Source: Fibrobacterota bacterium | GTDB lineage: Bacteria; Fibrobacterota; Chitinivibrionia; Chitinivibrionales; FEN-1185 | DNA: 64,000 bases | Direction: 5' to 3' | Assembly (NCBI GenBank): GCA_003165595.1 | Contig: PLWQ01000013.1 | Location: forward strand, 1 to 64,000 | Part shown: positions 1 through 8,004 of the stretch, piece by piece | How the letters are laid out: the number at the start of each line of letters is the position of its first letter | Numbering within the stretch: the stretch's first letter is position 1 | Notes under the pieces: model-generated | What the model was told of the DNA's origin: nothing | Seen by the model: the letters and a program-made list of their open reading frames with translations, nothing else | Database searches by the model: none | Translations under genes and position numbers: made by a program

Positions 1-28
1 GCGTTTTTGAATATGTAGAGGTCCCCTT
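1..28 (+). repeat. Outer end of a palindromic repeat element cut by the window edge
   Basis: This stretch matches the reverse complement of 11928-11955 at 27 of 28 positions (outer motif AGGGGACCTCTA, inner motif TTTTTGAATAT). Its orientation makes it the right-hand end of an element whose body lies to the left of the window. It sits just upstream of the first gene. The element at 11928-12164 is the complete example. Confidence 0.7.
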
Positions 29-81
29 TAGTTTATTTTAATGACTGCACATTTTCGGTGGGTCTTCTTGCGAGAACAGTA

Positions 82-906
82 ATGAATCCAAATGGATTTC
101 GGAATCGCTATGGCCCCTGGGCGGTAGTCGCGGGTGCTTCCGAAGGCCTGGGTGCCGCGTTTGCCCGTGAATGCGCATCACGCGGCCTGAACGTTTGTCT
201 CGTTGCCCGGTCCAAGCGGAAGCTTGACGCGGAACTCAAGACAATCGTTGATAAATACAGTGTTGCATGCCGGACGCTGGAGCTTGACCTTTCGGAAGGC
301 AACGCGGCCGAGGTCCTGGACTCGCATACATCCGATATTGACGTGGGGCTTCTCGTGTACAACGCGGCGCTGTCGCTTATCGGACCGTATGCATCTTTTT
401 CCGAGTCGCAGCACCGGGACACTCTTGCGACCAATTGCGTGTCGCCTGCGTTGTGCTCATTCCGGTTTGGCAAGCGCCTTGCCAAGCGGGGGAAAGGCGG
501 AATCCTCCTCATGTCGTCGCTGGCCGGTTTGCAGGGAAGTCCGAACATCGCTCACTACGCCGCCACCAAGGCCTACCTTCTCACCCTCGCGCAGGGACTG
601 GCGTCCGAATACGCATCTGCCAATGTTGACGTTCTGGCCTGCTGCGCCGGGTCAACCGCCACCCCCGGCTTTGCCCGGGCAAGCGGCTCGGCCGAACCGT
701 CACTTCTTGTGATGAGACCGGAAACGGTCGCCCGCAAGGCGCTCAATCACCTGCACAAACGCGGCGTGTATGTGCCGGGGTTCGCTAACGCCGCGAGTGC
801 GTTTGTGCTTTCGCGGCTCCTTCCCAGGCGTGCTGCCGTGGCTATTCTATCGCAATCGACAAGCAAGCTCGGAGGAACCCTTTCCGCTGGCGAGGGGCCT
901 CAATGA
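82..906 (+). CDS. Short-chain dehydrogenase/reductase
   Basis: A 274-residue NAD(P)-dependent oxidoreductase of the classical SDR fold. Visible are the N-terminal cofactor motif GASEGLG, the NAA motif of the fourth beta strand, a Ser pair at about 145-146 and the catalytic YAATK (Tyr159, Lys163). The opening and the VARS segment resemble the 17-beta-hydroxysteroid dehydrogenase/3-ketoacyl reductase branch, but substrate cannot be read from this. ATG at 82 is preferred over an in-frame GTG at 58, because the SDR fold begins right after it and the GTG has no ribosome site. The stop overlaps the next start (ATGA), so the two are translationally coupled. It may act on a keto or hydroxy group of the terpenoid made by the genes that follow, or on a lipid; this is inference. 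Confidence 0.88.
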   Translation: MNPNGFRNRYGPWAVVAGASEGLGAAFARECASRGLNVCLVARSKRKLDAELKTIVDKYSVACRTLELDLSEGNAAEVLDSHTSDIDVGLLVYNAALSLIGPYASFSESQHRDTLATNCVSPALCSFRFGKRLAKRGKGGILLMSSLAGLQGSPNIAHYAATKAYLLTLAQGLASEYASANVDVLACCAGSTATPGFARASGSAEPSLLVMRPETVARKALNHLHKRGVYVPGFANAASAFVLSRLLPRRAAVAILSQSTSKLGGTLSAGEGPQ

Positions 907-1808
907 CGACTCGCATGATGCGCTTTGCTGGCGTTCCGCGGGCGCGCTCGGTGCTCGTGTGCGTTGCCGTGTATTGCGTTGCCGGCGTGTGCGCCCTGCT
1001 TGCGGGAGGTGGTTTTGTCGGGGCGGGTGCGCTGTTGGTTGTTGCGGCAGCCGACCTTGCCGCAACGCTTGCGGTTTTCGCATGCAGTTTCTTCCTTGAC
1101 AATTCGAGCGTATACGACCCGTATTGGAGCGTTGCTCCCATGGCGATCGTTGCGTACCTCGCCTGGCGGTCCGGAAGCCTCACGGATCCCCGCCGGGTGG
1201 CGCTCTTGTGCCTTGTGGCCTTCTGGGCCCTGCGGCTCACCTGGAACTGGCTGCTGCGGTGGCGCGGTCTTGGCGACGAAGACTGGCGGTATGCGGATTT
1301 TCGCTCCAGCCGCGCATACTGGGTGGTGAGCCTTGCAGGGTTCCACCTGTTTCCCACGGTTGCCGTGTATGCCGGGTGCCTGCCCATGGCCGCCGTGATG
1401 CTGCTGCCGGCGCGGCCCCTGGGAATTTTTGACGGGTGGGCCTTGCTGGTCACATGCGCCAGTATCGTGATGGAAATGAAAGCCGACAAAGACCTGCGAG
1501 TGTTCCGGCGTAAGCGCCGGTCGGCGCCGGAGCTATTGACAGAAGGAATATGGTCGTGGTGCAGGCACCCCAATTACCTTGGCGAGGTCATGTTTTGGTG
1601 GGGAATCGGCTTGTTCGGGATTGGGGCAGGCGCTTCGTGGTGGTGGAGCCTGTGCGGCGCAACGGTTATCACGGCGCTATTCCTTTTTATCAGCATTCCG
1701 CTCATGGACAGGCACATGCTTAGGCGGTATCCGGCATACACGGAGAGAATGAAGGCGGTGCCGGGATTTTTTCCGTTTCGGAATCTGCCGAAACCACGCG
1801 TCGGTTGA
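903..1808 (+). CDS. DUF1295 membrane protein, steroid 5-alpha-reductase-like
   Basis: A 301-residue polytopic membrane protein with about eight hydrophobic segments. The C-terminal third carries the family signature WCRHPNYLGE followed by FWWGIGLFG, and a late RYPAY motif. These mark the DUF1295 group within the steroid 5-alpha reductase/isoprenylcysteine methyltransferase fold, which binds NADPH or SAM at the membrane. Members are often annotated 3-oxo-5-alpha-steroid 4-dehydrogenase but few are characterised. It overlaps the SDR gene by 4 bp, so the pair forms one transcription unit. Its position beside a triterpene cyclase makes a ring or side-chain reductase role attractive, but that is inference; a methyltransferase or fatty-lipid reductase role is also possible. 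Confidence 0.85.
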   Translation: MTTRMMRFAGVPRARSVLVCVAVYCVAGVCALLAGGGFVGAGALLVVAAADLAATLAVFACSFFLDNSSVYDPYWSVAPMAIVAYLAWRSGSLTDPRRVALLCLVAFWALRLTWNWLLRWRGLGDEDWRYADFRSSRAYWVVSLAGFHLFPTVAVYAGCLPMAAVMLLPARPLGIFDGWALLVTCASIVMEMKADKDLRVFRRKRRSAPELLTEGIWSWCRHPNYLGEVMFWWGIGLFGIGAGASWWWSLCGATVITALFLFISIPLMDRHMLRRYPAYTERMKAVPGFFPFRNLPKPRVG

Positions 1809-2176
1809 GGGTGTTGACATTGAGGCGCCCAACCATCTGCGCCGCGTCGGGACGGACCGACGCCGGGCTCGACCAACGGGAGGAAATAGTCCCGCGAGAG
1901 CGCGGGGTAGTGCCCAAAGGGAGGGCCGCCGCCGCAAAGCGGCGGGTCGTCCGACTCTTCAATCGGCTTTGTAATCTGATGCCCCGGTAAATCCCCGGTT
2001 CTTTAGTCTTGACACCAAATCGAAGTGCACCTATTTTCTATATCCTCTGTCTTGCGATCCCCGGCTGCGGGGAAGCTTGAGCGCGGATACCGCTTGCGAT
2101 TCCTGGCCGTGGCCTTCGCGCTTTTCCATGATTACGCCAGGGTTTTTGATTCCACTCCGAGTACAACGAGGATGCA
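1809..2176. other. Intergenic region with promoter and leader
   Basis: No convincing gene. The left half is very GC-rich, with short stem-loops (for example CCGCG/CGCGG near 1892 and CCGCCGC/GCGGCGG near 1932) and may be an old repeat. The right half holds the promoter at 2009-2037 and a leader of about 130 nt with a small CCCCG/CGGGG hairpin near 2060. A GAGGA ribosome site lies before the ATG at 2177. Confidence 0.6.
2009..2037 (+). promoter_or_regulatory. Sigma70-type promoter of the terpenoid operon
   Basis: TTGACA at 2009-2014, a 17-bp spacer and TATTTT at 2032-2037. It is the best -35/-10 pair in the left part of the window and is placed to drive the three genes from 2177 to 6548 as a unit separate from the SDR/DUF1295 pair. 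Confidence 0.6.
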
Positions 2177-3478
2177 ATGAAGTTTTCCGTTGCGTGCAAT
2201 TTCGACCATGCGCTGCTTACCGGCCTCGAACCCTATCCGGTTTATGAGGTATACGGCAAGCTCACCAGCGATCATTTTGGCGGCGGCAGGCCGTCGTTCT
2301 ATCTTCCGTCAATAAACGAAACCAAGCTTAAATCCTACGTGGAAGCTTGCCACGGCAGAAAGATTGCGTTCAACTATCTTCTGAATTCCTCCACCATGGG
2401 GAACATGGAATTTACGCGGCAGGGCCAGAGGAAGCTCGACGAGCTGTTCGAATGGCTCGACGGCATAGGCGTTGATTCGGTCACTGTGGCGAGCCCTTTT
2501 TTCCTCAAGCTTGTCAAGACGCGGTATCCCCGCCTCAAGGTGCGCATCAGCTCACACCGCTACACCGACACCCCGCGCAAAATACGGTTCTGGGCCGAGC
2601 AGGGTGCCGACTACATCGTGATTTCGGAAGTGGGCATATACCGGGAATTCAAGGTACTCGAAGCCATGAGAAAAGCCGCGGGCGACCGCGTGGAGTTACA
2701 GCTGATTGTCAACAACTGGTGCCGGCAGGACTGCGCCATTGCCGGCATCCATGCGTCGGCCCTTAACCATGCTTCACAAAAGGGATCGCGCGGGTTTCCG
2801 CTCGACTATTGTTCTATCCTGTGCAATTACGTGCGCCTCATGGACCCGGTAAATTACGTGCGCGCCAACTGGATACGGCCCGAAGACCTTCGCCATTACG
2901 AGGATCTCGGATACGAGAATTTCAAAATTGTCGAGCGTAACACGCCCACGAGGATTCTGGTGGAACGGGTGAAAGCGTATCACAACCGGCGCTACGACGG
3001 GAACCTTCTCGACCTGTTCCAGAACTATGCATATCCCTACGACAAGTTCGGCGAGAAGGAAAAGGAATCGTTTTCCGCCAAGCGGCTGTTCAAATACTTT
3101 GTTAAGCCGCGGGCGGTCAACCTGTTCAAGTTCATGAAGGTCATCAAATTCGGCAAGATGGCCAGCGTCATGTACCCGCTGCGCGGGCCCAATCCGGTAT
3201 TCATCGACAATCGCAAACTTGACGGATTCATCGAATTCTTTCGCGCCGGCAGTTGTGCGGCGCGCGACTGCGACGAGTGCAGGTACTGTCACCAGTGGGC
3301 GCGGAAGTCCGTCGAAATCGATCCCCAGTGGAAAGCCGGCATGGAAGAGATCTACGACGACCTGCTCGGCGACCTGCATTCCGGCGCGTTCTGGGAACCC
3401 TATTACAAGTCGGCAATCGCCTATACTCAGGAATTGTCGAAAGACGTGCTTCAGCGCGGAAAGCGTGCCGCCTCGTGA
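2177..3478 (+). CDS. Peptidase U32-family Fe-S protein (UbiU/UbiV/RlhA-like)
   Basis: A 433-residue protein of the so-called peptidase U32 family. Known members such as UbiU/UbiV and RlhA are not proteases but 4Fe-4S enzymes that hydroxylate substrates without O2. The N-terminal half has the TIM-barrel pattern, including VTVASPFF and the YIVISEVG strand. Cysteines at 182, 186, 212 and 216 lie where the family places its cluster ligands. A second quartet near the C-terminus, C360-X4-C-X2-C-X2-C371, looks like an additional cluster or zinc site and is not part of the short UbiU/UbiV proteins. It is the first gene of a tight operon: its TGA overlaps the GTG of the flavoprotein gene. Context suggests an anaerobic oxidation of an isoprenoid or its precursor; the substrate is unknown. 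Confidence 0.8.
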   Translation: MKFSVACNFDHALLTGLEPYPVYEVYGKLTSDHFGGGRPSFYLPSINETKLKSYVEACHGRKIAFNYLLNSSTMGNMEFTRQGQRKLDELFEWLDGIGVDSVTVASPFFLKLVKTRYPRLKVRISSHRYTDTPRKIRFWAEQGADYIVISEVGIYREFKVLEAMRKAAGDRVELQLIVNNWCRQDCAIAGIHASALNHASQKGSRGFPLDYCSILCNYVRLMDPVNYVRANWIRPEDLRHYEDLGYENFKIVERNTPTRILVERVKAYHNRRYDGNLLDLFQNYAYPYDKFGEKEKESFSAKRLFKYFVKPRAVNLFKFMKVIKFGKMASVMYPLRGPNPVFIDNRKLDGFIEFFRAGSCAARDCDECRYCHQWARKSVEIDPQWKAGMEEIYDDLLGDLHSGAFWEPYYKSAIAYTQELSKDVLQRGKRAAS

Positions 3479-4581
3479 ACTGCGATCTTCCTCTTTGTGT
3501 CGTGGGAGCCGGGCCGTCGGGCGCGACGGCCGCTCGTCTTCTTGCCCAAAGCGGCTGCCGCCGGGTGATTCTTCTCGAAAAATGCGGCTGGCCGCGGCGC
3601 AAAACGTGCGCGGGCGGGTTGGGGCCGCGCGCGCGGGAATGGCTTGACAGACAGGGACTTCTCAAGGAAGCGTCCGTTGCGGCGTCGCGAATCACCAGCC
3701 TCCGATTTACCGCTCCCTCTGGCAAAAGCGCGCGCCTCACCATGAATCGCGAAATGGCAATTGTGATGCCGCGCGACTCGCTCGACGCGTTTCTTGTAAG
3801 TAAAGCAATCGCGGCGGGCGTGGATTTTCGGCCCTCCACCGAGGTCACGTCGGTACGGCAGGAGAGCGGCGGCGTGGTTGTGTGCACGCACGGCGGTGAT
3901 ATCGAAGCAGATGCCGTGGTGCTGGCCGCGGGAGCGCTTAACCGGGCGGCAGACAAGCAACCGCTGCGCACCGGCTGCGCCCATTCGATAATGGCCCGGT
4001 TTGCCGACTTTCCGCACAATCCGGGCGAGATGGAAATGATATACAGCAAGAACCTTTCGCCCTACTACGCCTGGCTTTTTCCGGAACCCGGCGGTCTTGT
4101 GAATGTCGGCCTTGTGGCGCCGTCGCGGCGCAAAGGCGCGTCCCTCCACGACCTCTTTGACGATGCGCTGGAAAACTTCTTTGGTTGGCGGCCAGCCGGT
4201 GCGCGGCAAATCGGGAGGCGTTACGGAGCGCCGATACGCTGCCCGGGACGCATTGGCACAGTCGTTGACGGACGGGTACTGATCGCCGGGGAAAGCGCCG
4301 GGCTGGTGCATTGCCTCACCTGCGAGGGGATCCCGTATGCGCTTGAAAGCGGAGAACTTGCCGCCTCGGCAATCGTTCGCAGTATCACGGGCGGTTCGAG
4401 GCTTGATCCGTTGGCGCTTCGCTGGTACCAACGCGCCGTGGAGCGGCGGTTCTGGCTGCCCGTTACAATGTCGGCGCTGTATCGCTGGTTCGTGGCCAGC
4501 CCGGCATTCCCGCCCGCGGCTCACCTCGGCACTTCTCCCATGTTCGAACGATTCTCGGCCTTTGTACTTGCAAAGGCGTAG
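3475..4581 (+). CDS. Geranylgeranyl reductase-family FAD oxidoreductase
   Basis: A 368-residue flavoprotein. The N-terminus has the FAD dinucleotide motif VGAGPSGATAA. A KTCAGGL segment follows, the cysteine-containing motif typical of geranylgeranyl reductases. A late GESAGLV...CEGI motif closes the FAD site; it is usually GDAAG in the family, so Asp is Glu here. GTG at 3475 is chosen as start because it overlaps the preceding TGA (GTGA) and has GGAAAG upstream; the in-frame extension towards 3253 overlaps the U32 gene and has no protein-like character. Two bases separate it from the cyclase start. Family members saturate isoprenoid double bonds or act as related reductases; squalene epoxidase is less likely given the CAGGL motif. 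It probably prepares or modifies the cyclase substrate or product. Confidence 0.86.
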   Translation: MNCDLPLCVVGAGPSGATAARLLAQSGCRRVILLEKCGWPRRKTCAGGLGPRAREWLDRQGLLKEASVAASRITSLRFTAPSGKSARLTMNREMAIVMPRDSLDAFLVSKAIAAGVDFRPSTEVTSVRQESGGVVVCTHGGDIEADAVVLAAGALNRAADKQPLRTGCAHSIMARFADFPHNPGEMEMIYSKNLSPYYAWLFPEPGGLVNVGLVAPSRRKGASLHDLFDDALENFFGWRPAGARQIGRRYGAPIRCPGRIGTVVDGRVLIAGESAGLVHCLTCEGIPYALESGELAASAIVRSITGGSRLDPLALRWYQRAVERRFWLPVTMSALYRWFVASPAFPPAAHLGTSPMFERFSAFVLAKA

Positions 4582-4583
4582 CC

Positions 4584-6548
4584 ATGGGTATTACCCTTGC
4601 TTCCCTTCGTGAAGCAATCCGGCTGTCGCTGCGCCGCCTGGAAAAGCTTCAGGGAGCGGACGGTGCGTGGGAGGGCGAAGTCGTCTGGTCCCCGGTTATC
4701 ACCGCGCAGTTCGTTATTACCCGCAATTGCATTGGTAAGCCTCTGCTTGCCGAAGAAACCAAAGACTTTCTTACGTATTTCATGCGGCAGCAGTCCGACG
4801 ACGGCGGCTGGGGCCTTCACCCGGAATCGCGATCGTATCTTTTTGCAACCAGCCTTGTGTATGTGGCGCTCCGAATGATGGGCGAAGAGCCTTCCGACCC
4901 GAAGATGGCTGCGGCGCGGGATTGCATCAGCAATCTCGGAACGCCATTATATCTCCCAACCTGGGGCAAGTTGTGGCTTGCCTTTTGCAATCTCTACGAC
5001 TATTCCGGGATGTATTCGGTGCCACCGGAGCTGTGGCTGCTGCCGGCCTGGCTTCCGTTTCATCCCTCGCGGTTCTATTGTCACACGCGACAAATCTATA
5101 GTGGCATGAGCTATCTCTGGGGAAGAAGGTTCCGGCGTCCGGTTGACGACCTGTGCCTTTCCCTGCGCGAAGAGCTGTACGGCGTTCCCTACGAGTCAAT
5201 CGATTTTAAGCGCGGCCGAGGCCTTGTGTCTCGCCGCGACTGTCGCAGCGCGCCGTCACTGTCGCTCACGGCGGCGAATGCGATCTTCTCGACTGCGGAG
5301 AAAAGCATGCCCGTCGCACTGCGGCGGCGCGCGTGCGAGCGGACTCTATCGCTTATCGAATTCGAGCAGCGGTCAACCGAATTCGCCGGACTCTCTCCTG
5401 TCAACGGGGTGCTCAATACGCTATCCCTGTACGCGGCGAATCCGAATCACCCCCAACTTGCCCCGTCGCTTGACGGTCTTAAACACTGGCTGTGGCTCGA
5501 CGATGCCGGCGGCGCACGGCTGTGCGGCGCTCGCAGCCAGGTATGGGACACCGCATTTGTGGTTGAGGCGGTGCATCATGCCGCGCATAAGTCCGCGCTC
5601 GGCCCGAATCTCGCGGCAGCCGCCGCATACCTGCGGGCAAACCAGGTTAAGACCGAACTCGACGACGGCGCAAAGTACTTTCGCTCGCCGCGGCTCGGCG
5701 GCTGGTGTTTCTCCGACGCGCGTCACGGGTGGCCGGTGAGCGATACAACTGCGGAAGCGCTGTGCGCGGATCTTGACCTACGCGAATCAGGCATGGAAAT
5801 GGTTGCGGCGGAATACCTCGATGCCGCGGTGCGATTCCTGCTCGCCCGCCAGAACCGCGACGGCGGCTGGGGCTCATACGAACGCCGGAGAGGAAGCCTG
5901 CTGCTCGAACGCATCAATCCGTCGGAGATGTTCGGGCAGTGCATGGTGGAGCATTCCTACGTGGAGTGCACCGGGTCGGCGCTGTGCGCGCTGGCAAGAT
6001 TCGGGGCTGCATTTCCCGATCATCGCATAACAAAAGGTATTGCAAGTGCCATCCGGCGCGGGCAACGATATATTATCCGCGTCCAGGACCCGTGCGGCGC
6101 ATGGAGCGGGTTCTGGGGTGTCAACTATACGTACGGGACCATGTTCGCGGTGCGCGGACTTGTGGAAAGCGGCGTTTCGCCAAGCCTTCCCGCGATCCGC
6201 AAAGCCTGCGACTGGCTTGTTTCTCATCAGAAAGCCGACGGTGGCTGGGGAGAGCATTGGACCAGCATGGCTGAAAAACGGTACGTGGAGCATCCACGCA
6301 GCCAGGCGGTGCAAACCGCGTGGGCGCTTATGAGTTTGCTACTTGCAAAGGACCCGCGCCGAGAGGTTGCGGACAGGGGAGCGGCGCTGCTCGTGGACCT
6401 GCAGCGCGGCGGCGGATGGCCGCGGGAGGCTGTGACAGGCGTGTTCTTTTCAACCGCAATGCTGCACTACGATTTGTACCGCGAATACTTTCCTCTGTGG
6501 GCGCTGGGGCTTTACAGGGAGGCAAGGCAGAAAAAGGAGAATTGTTAA
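4584..6548 (+). CDS. Triterpene cyclase, oxidosqualene-cyclase-like
   Basis: A 654-residue cyclase of the squalene-hopene/oxidosqualene cyclase superfamily. QW repeats are seen at about 69-76 (QQSDDGGW), 423-429 (RQNRDGGW) and 548 onward (HQKADGGW). The catalytic-acid region reads HGWPVSDTTAE with Asp387, which matches the DCTAE motif of oxidosqualene cyclases (Cys changed to Thr) and not the DxDDTA of squalene-hopene cyclases. HSYVECTGSA and WGVNYTYGTMF (from Trp511) are also oxidosqualene-cyclase-like. Length is nearer to bacterial hopene cyclases than to the roughly 730 residues of sterol cyclases. It is the third gene of the operon, 2 bp after the flavoprotein. No squalene epoxidase is in view, so whether the substrate is epoxidised, hydroxylated or plain squalene is open. 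Confidence 0.85.
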   Translation: MGITLASLREAIRLSLRRLEKLQGADGAWEGEVVWSPVITAQFVITRNCIGKPLLAEETKDFLTYFMRQQSDDGGWGLHPESRSYLFATSLVYVALRMMGEEPSDPKMAAARDCISNLGTPLYLPTWGKLWLAFCNLYDYSGMYSVPPELWLLPAWLPFHPSRFYCHTRQIYSGMSYLWGRRFRRPVDDLCLSLREELYGVPYESIDFKRGRGLVSRRDCRSAPSLSLTAANAIFSTAEKSMPVALRRRACERTLSLIEFEQRSTEFAGLSPVNGVLNTLSLYAANPNHPQLAPSLDGLKHWLWLDDAGGARLCGARSQVWDTAFVVEAVHHAAHKSALGPNLAAAAAYLRANQVKTELDDGAKYFRSPRLGGWCFSDARHGWPVSDTTAEALCADLDLRESGMEMVAAEYLDAAVRFLLARQNRDGGWGSYERRRGSLLLERINPSEMFGQCMVEHSYVECTGSALCALARFGAAFPDHRITKGIASAIRRGQRYIIRVQDPCGAWSGFWGVNYTYGTMFAVRGLVESGVSPSLPAIRKACDWLVSHQKADGGWGEHWTSMAEKRYVEHPRSQAVQTAWALMSLLLAKDPRREVADRGAALLVDLQRGGGWPREAVTGVFFSTAMLHYDLYREYFPLWALGLYREARQKKENC

Positions 6549-6738
6549 TGCCGGAAGGGCCTTGCCCTCATTCCAAGCTCGCGCGCTCGATTTGAGCCGA
6601 GATTTGCCAAATCCTCATCTTCTCCCTGCCGCGCATCCTCGGGGAATAGTATTTTTAATCCATTGGGTTGGTCCTTTGCGATATCCAGCGTTGCGAGGAC
6701 AGGATAATGCGAAAACCGCTTTTCCCGTGCCGGGTCAA

Positions 6739-7812
6739 ATGGAACGAAGTTCTATTCTCTCAGCATGCCTCCGCACGCTCTTTCTGACCGTTTCGCTTCT
6801 TTTTTCAACACCATCGGCTGATGACGAATCCGACAGCCTTCTTTATTATCTGTCGGCGCATGGTCCGGATATTGAGCTCAGCCGTTTCATCGACAGGGGA
6901 GCGCCTGTCAATACACGGCGGGCAGACGGTCTCACCCCGCTTCTTGCCGCAGTGCACGCCGATAATCCGTCAACAGTTTCGATCCTGCTCCGCCATGAGG
7001 CCGACGCCACGGCGGCCGACTCCTCGCATTGCGATGCCTTGTACTGGGCTTTGTACAAGGGTTTCTACCGGGTAGCCGATGTTCTTCTCGATCATGGGGT
7101 GGATGTGGATCGCCCCAATTCGCAGGGCAACTCGCCCCTGATGTCCGCGGTAATGCGGGGAGATCTTGCGACCGCGAACTACCTTCTCGGCCGCGGCGCC
7201 GATCGGACACGAAAGTCTGCCGAAGGGTTGACGCCCATCAAGGTCGCGGCGCGAAACCACGACACCGCGATGAAGACACTGTTGACGTCGTACCGGCAGG
7301 TGGAACGGATCAAACCGGACGCGCAGGCGGCCGACAGCGTCGCAGCGGATTCCGGCCGCACCTTTACAGATGCGAGCGAATTTCTTGCCGCAATTCAAGC
7401 CGGGCATCGCAGCTTCCGGTCGTGCTCGGCGACCGGCATGGACCTCAAGGGCATTCGGTTGTACGGCCTCGATTTCCGCGGAGCGAACCTGTCGAACTGC
7501 GACCTGCGCGGCGCCGACCTTCGCTACTGCGACCTGAGCGGCGCCGCGCTGCGAAACGCGTTCTTGCGCGGCACGGATCTCCGGTACGCAAAACTGGACA
7601 GCGCCGATCTGGGGAATGCCATGCTCACCGCTTCGGATCTCCGCGAGGCAAGGGGGTTGACCTTCGAACAATTGCGGGGTGCGCGGAACCTGTACAAGGC
7701 GAGGGTGGAAAGCGACATCGAGGAAGTGATGCAGCGCGAATTTCCCAAGCTGTTCAAGGATCCTGGCGGGGCGTGGCGTGCGCAAACCAGTGAGGAATCG
7801 AGTGCGAAATAA
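6739..7812 (+). CDS. Secreted ankyrin and pentapeptide-repeat protein
   Basis: About 357 residues. The start at ATG 6739 gives a signal peptide (ACLRTLFLTVSLLFS then a processing-like TPSADD); the open frame reaches back to 6562, but that part is not protein-like. The first half has about four ankyrin repeats, seen as DGLTPLLAA, SHCDALYWAL, GNSPLMSAV and GLTPIKVAA with the intervening LL..GAD turns. After a linker come some nine pentapeptide repeats with the A(D/N)Lxx pattern (for example GANLSNCDLRGADLRYCDL). The combination is a protein-binding solenoid next to a right-handed beta helix; no catalytic residues are seen. It likely acts in the periplasm or on the surface. A strong ribosome site is not evident, so the exact start is less certain than the domains. 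Confidence 0.8.
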   Translation: MERSSILSACLRTLFLTVSLLFSTPSADDESDSLLYYLSAHGPDIELSRFIDRGAPVNTRRADGLTPLLAAVHADNPSTVSILLRHEADATAADSSHCDALYWALYKGFYRVADVLLDHGVDVDRPNSQGNSPLMSAVMRGDLATANYLLGRGADRTRKSAEGLTPIKVAARNHDTAMKTLLTSYRQVERIKPDAQAADSVAADSGRTFTDASEFLAAIQAGHRSFRSCSATGMDLKGIRLYGLDFRGANLSNCDLRGADLRYCDLSGAALRNAFLRGTDLRYAKLDSADLGNAMLTASDLREARGLTFEQLRGARNLYKARVESDIEEVMQREFPKLFKDPGGAWRAQTSEESSAK

Positions 7813-7904
7813 CTGCCTGGTTCCAGGATGAATCCTGCCTTGCCTTGGCTGCAGGTCGGCAAATATTGGTTCTTGCCATAGTAAACAACACAACCTTTCT
7901 CATC

Positions 7905-7934
7905 TTGACGAGAGGCCAAAGAAGATTGTATATT
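7905..7934 (+). promoter_or_regulatory. Putative sigma70 promoter
   Basis: TTGACG at 7905-7910, an 18-bp spacer and TATATT at 7929-7934, about 70 bp upstream of the lipoprotein start at 8005. Confidence 0.5.
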
Positions 7935-8004
7935 GCCGATTCGGACGGGCACATAAAGACGTGGAACCTTTCGATATTCTCACCTTTTTCCAGAGGAGCA
8001 TTGT

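Noticed and set aside
1809-1990. Small gene of about 60 codons in the GC-rich intergenic stretch
   Set aside because: No ribosome site, Arg/Ala-rich low-complexity product, and stem-loops suggest repeat DNA.
3253-3474. Upstream extension of the flavoprotein gene
   Set aside because: Overlaps the end of the U32 gene; the FAD motif begins right after GTG 3475, which overlaps the preceding stop.
3475-4581. Squalene monooxygenase
   Set aside because: The KTCAGGL motif and length fit geranylgeranyl reductases better, and the setting looks anaerobic.
4584-6548. Annotation as squalene-hopene cyclase
   Set aside because: The DxDD motif of that family is absent; the active-site and flanking motifs resemble oxidosqualene cyclases.
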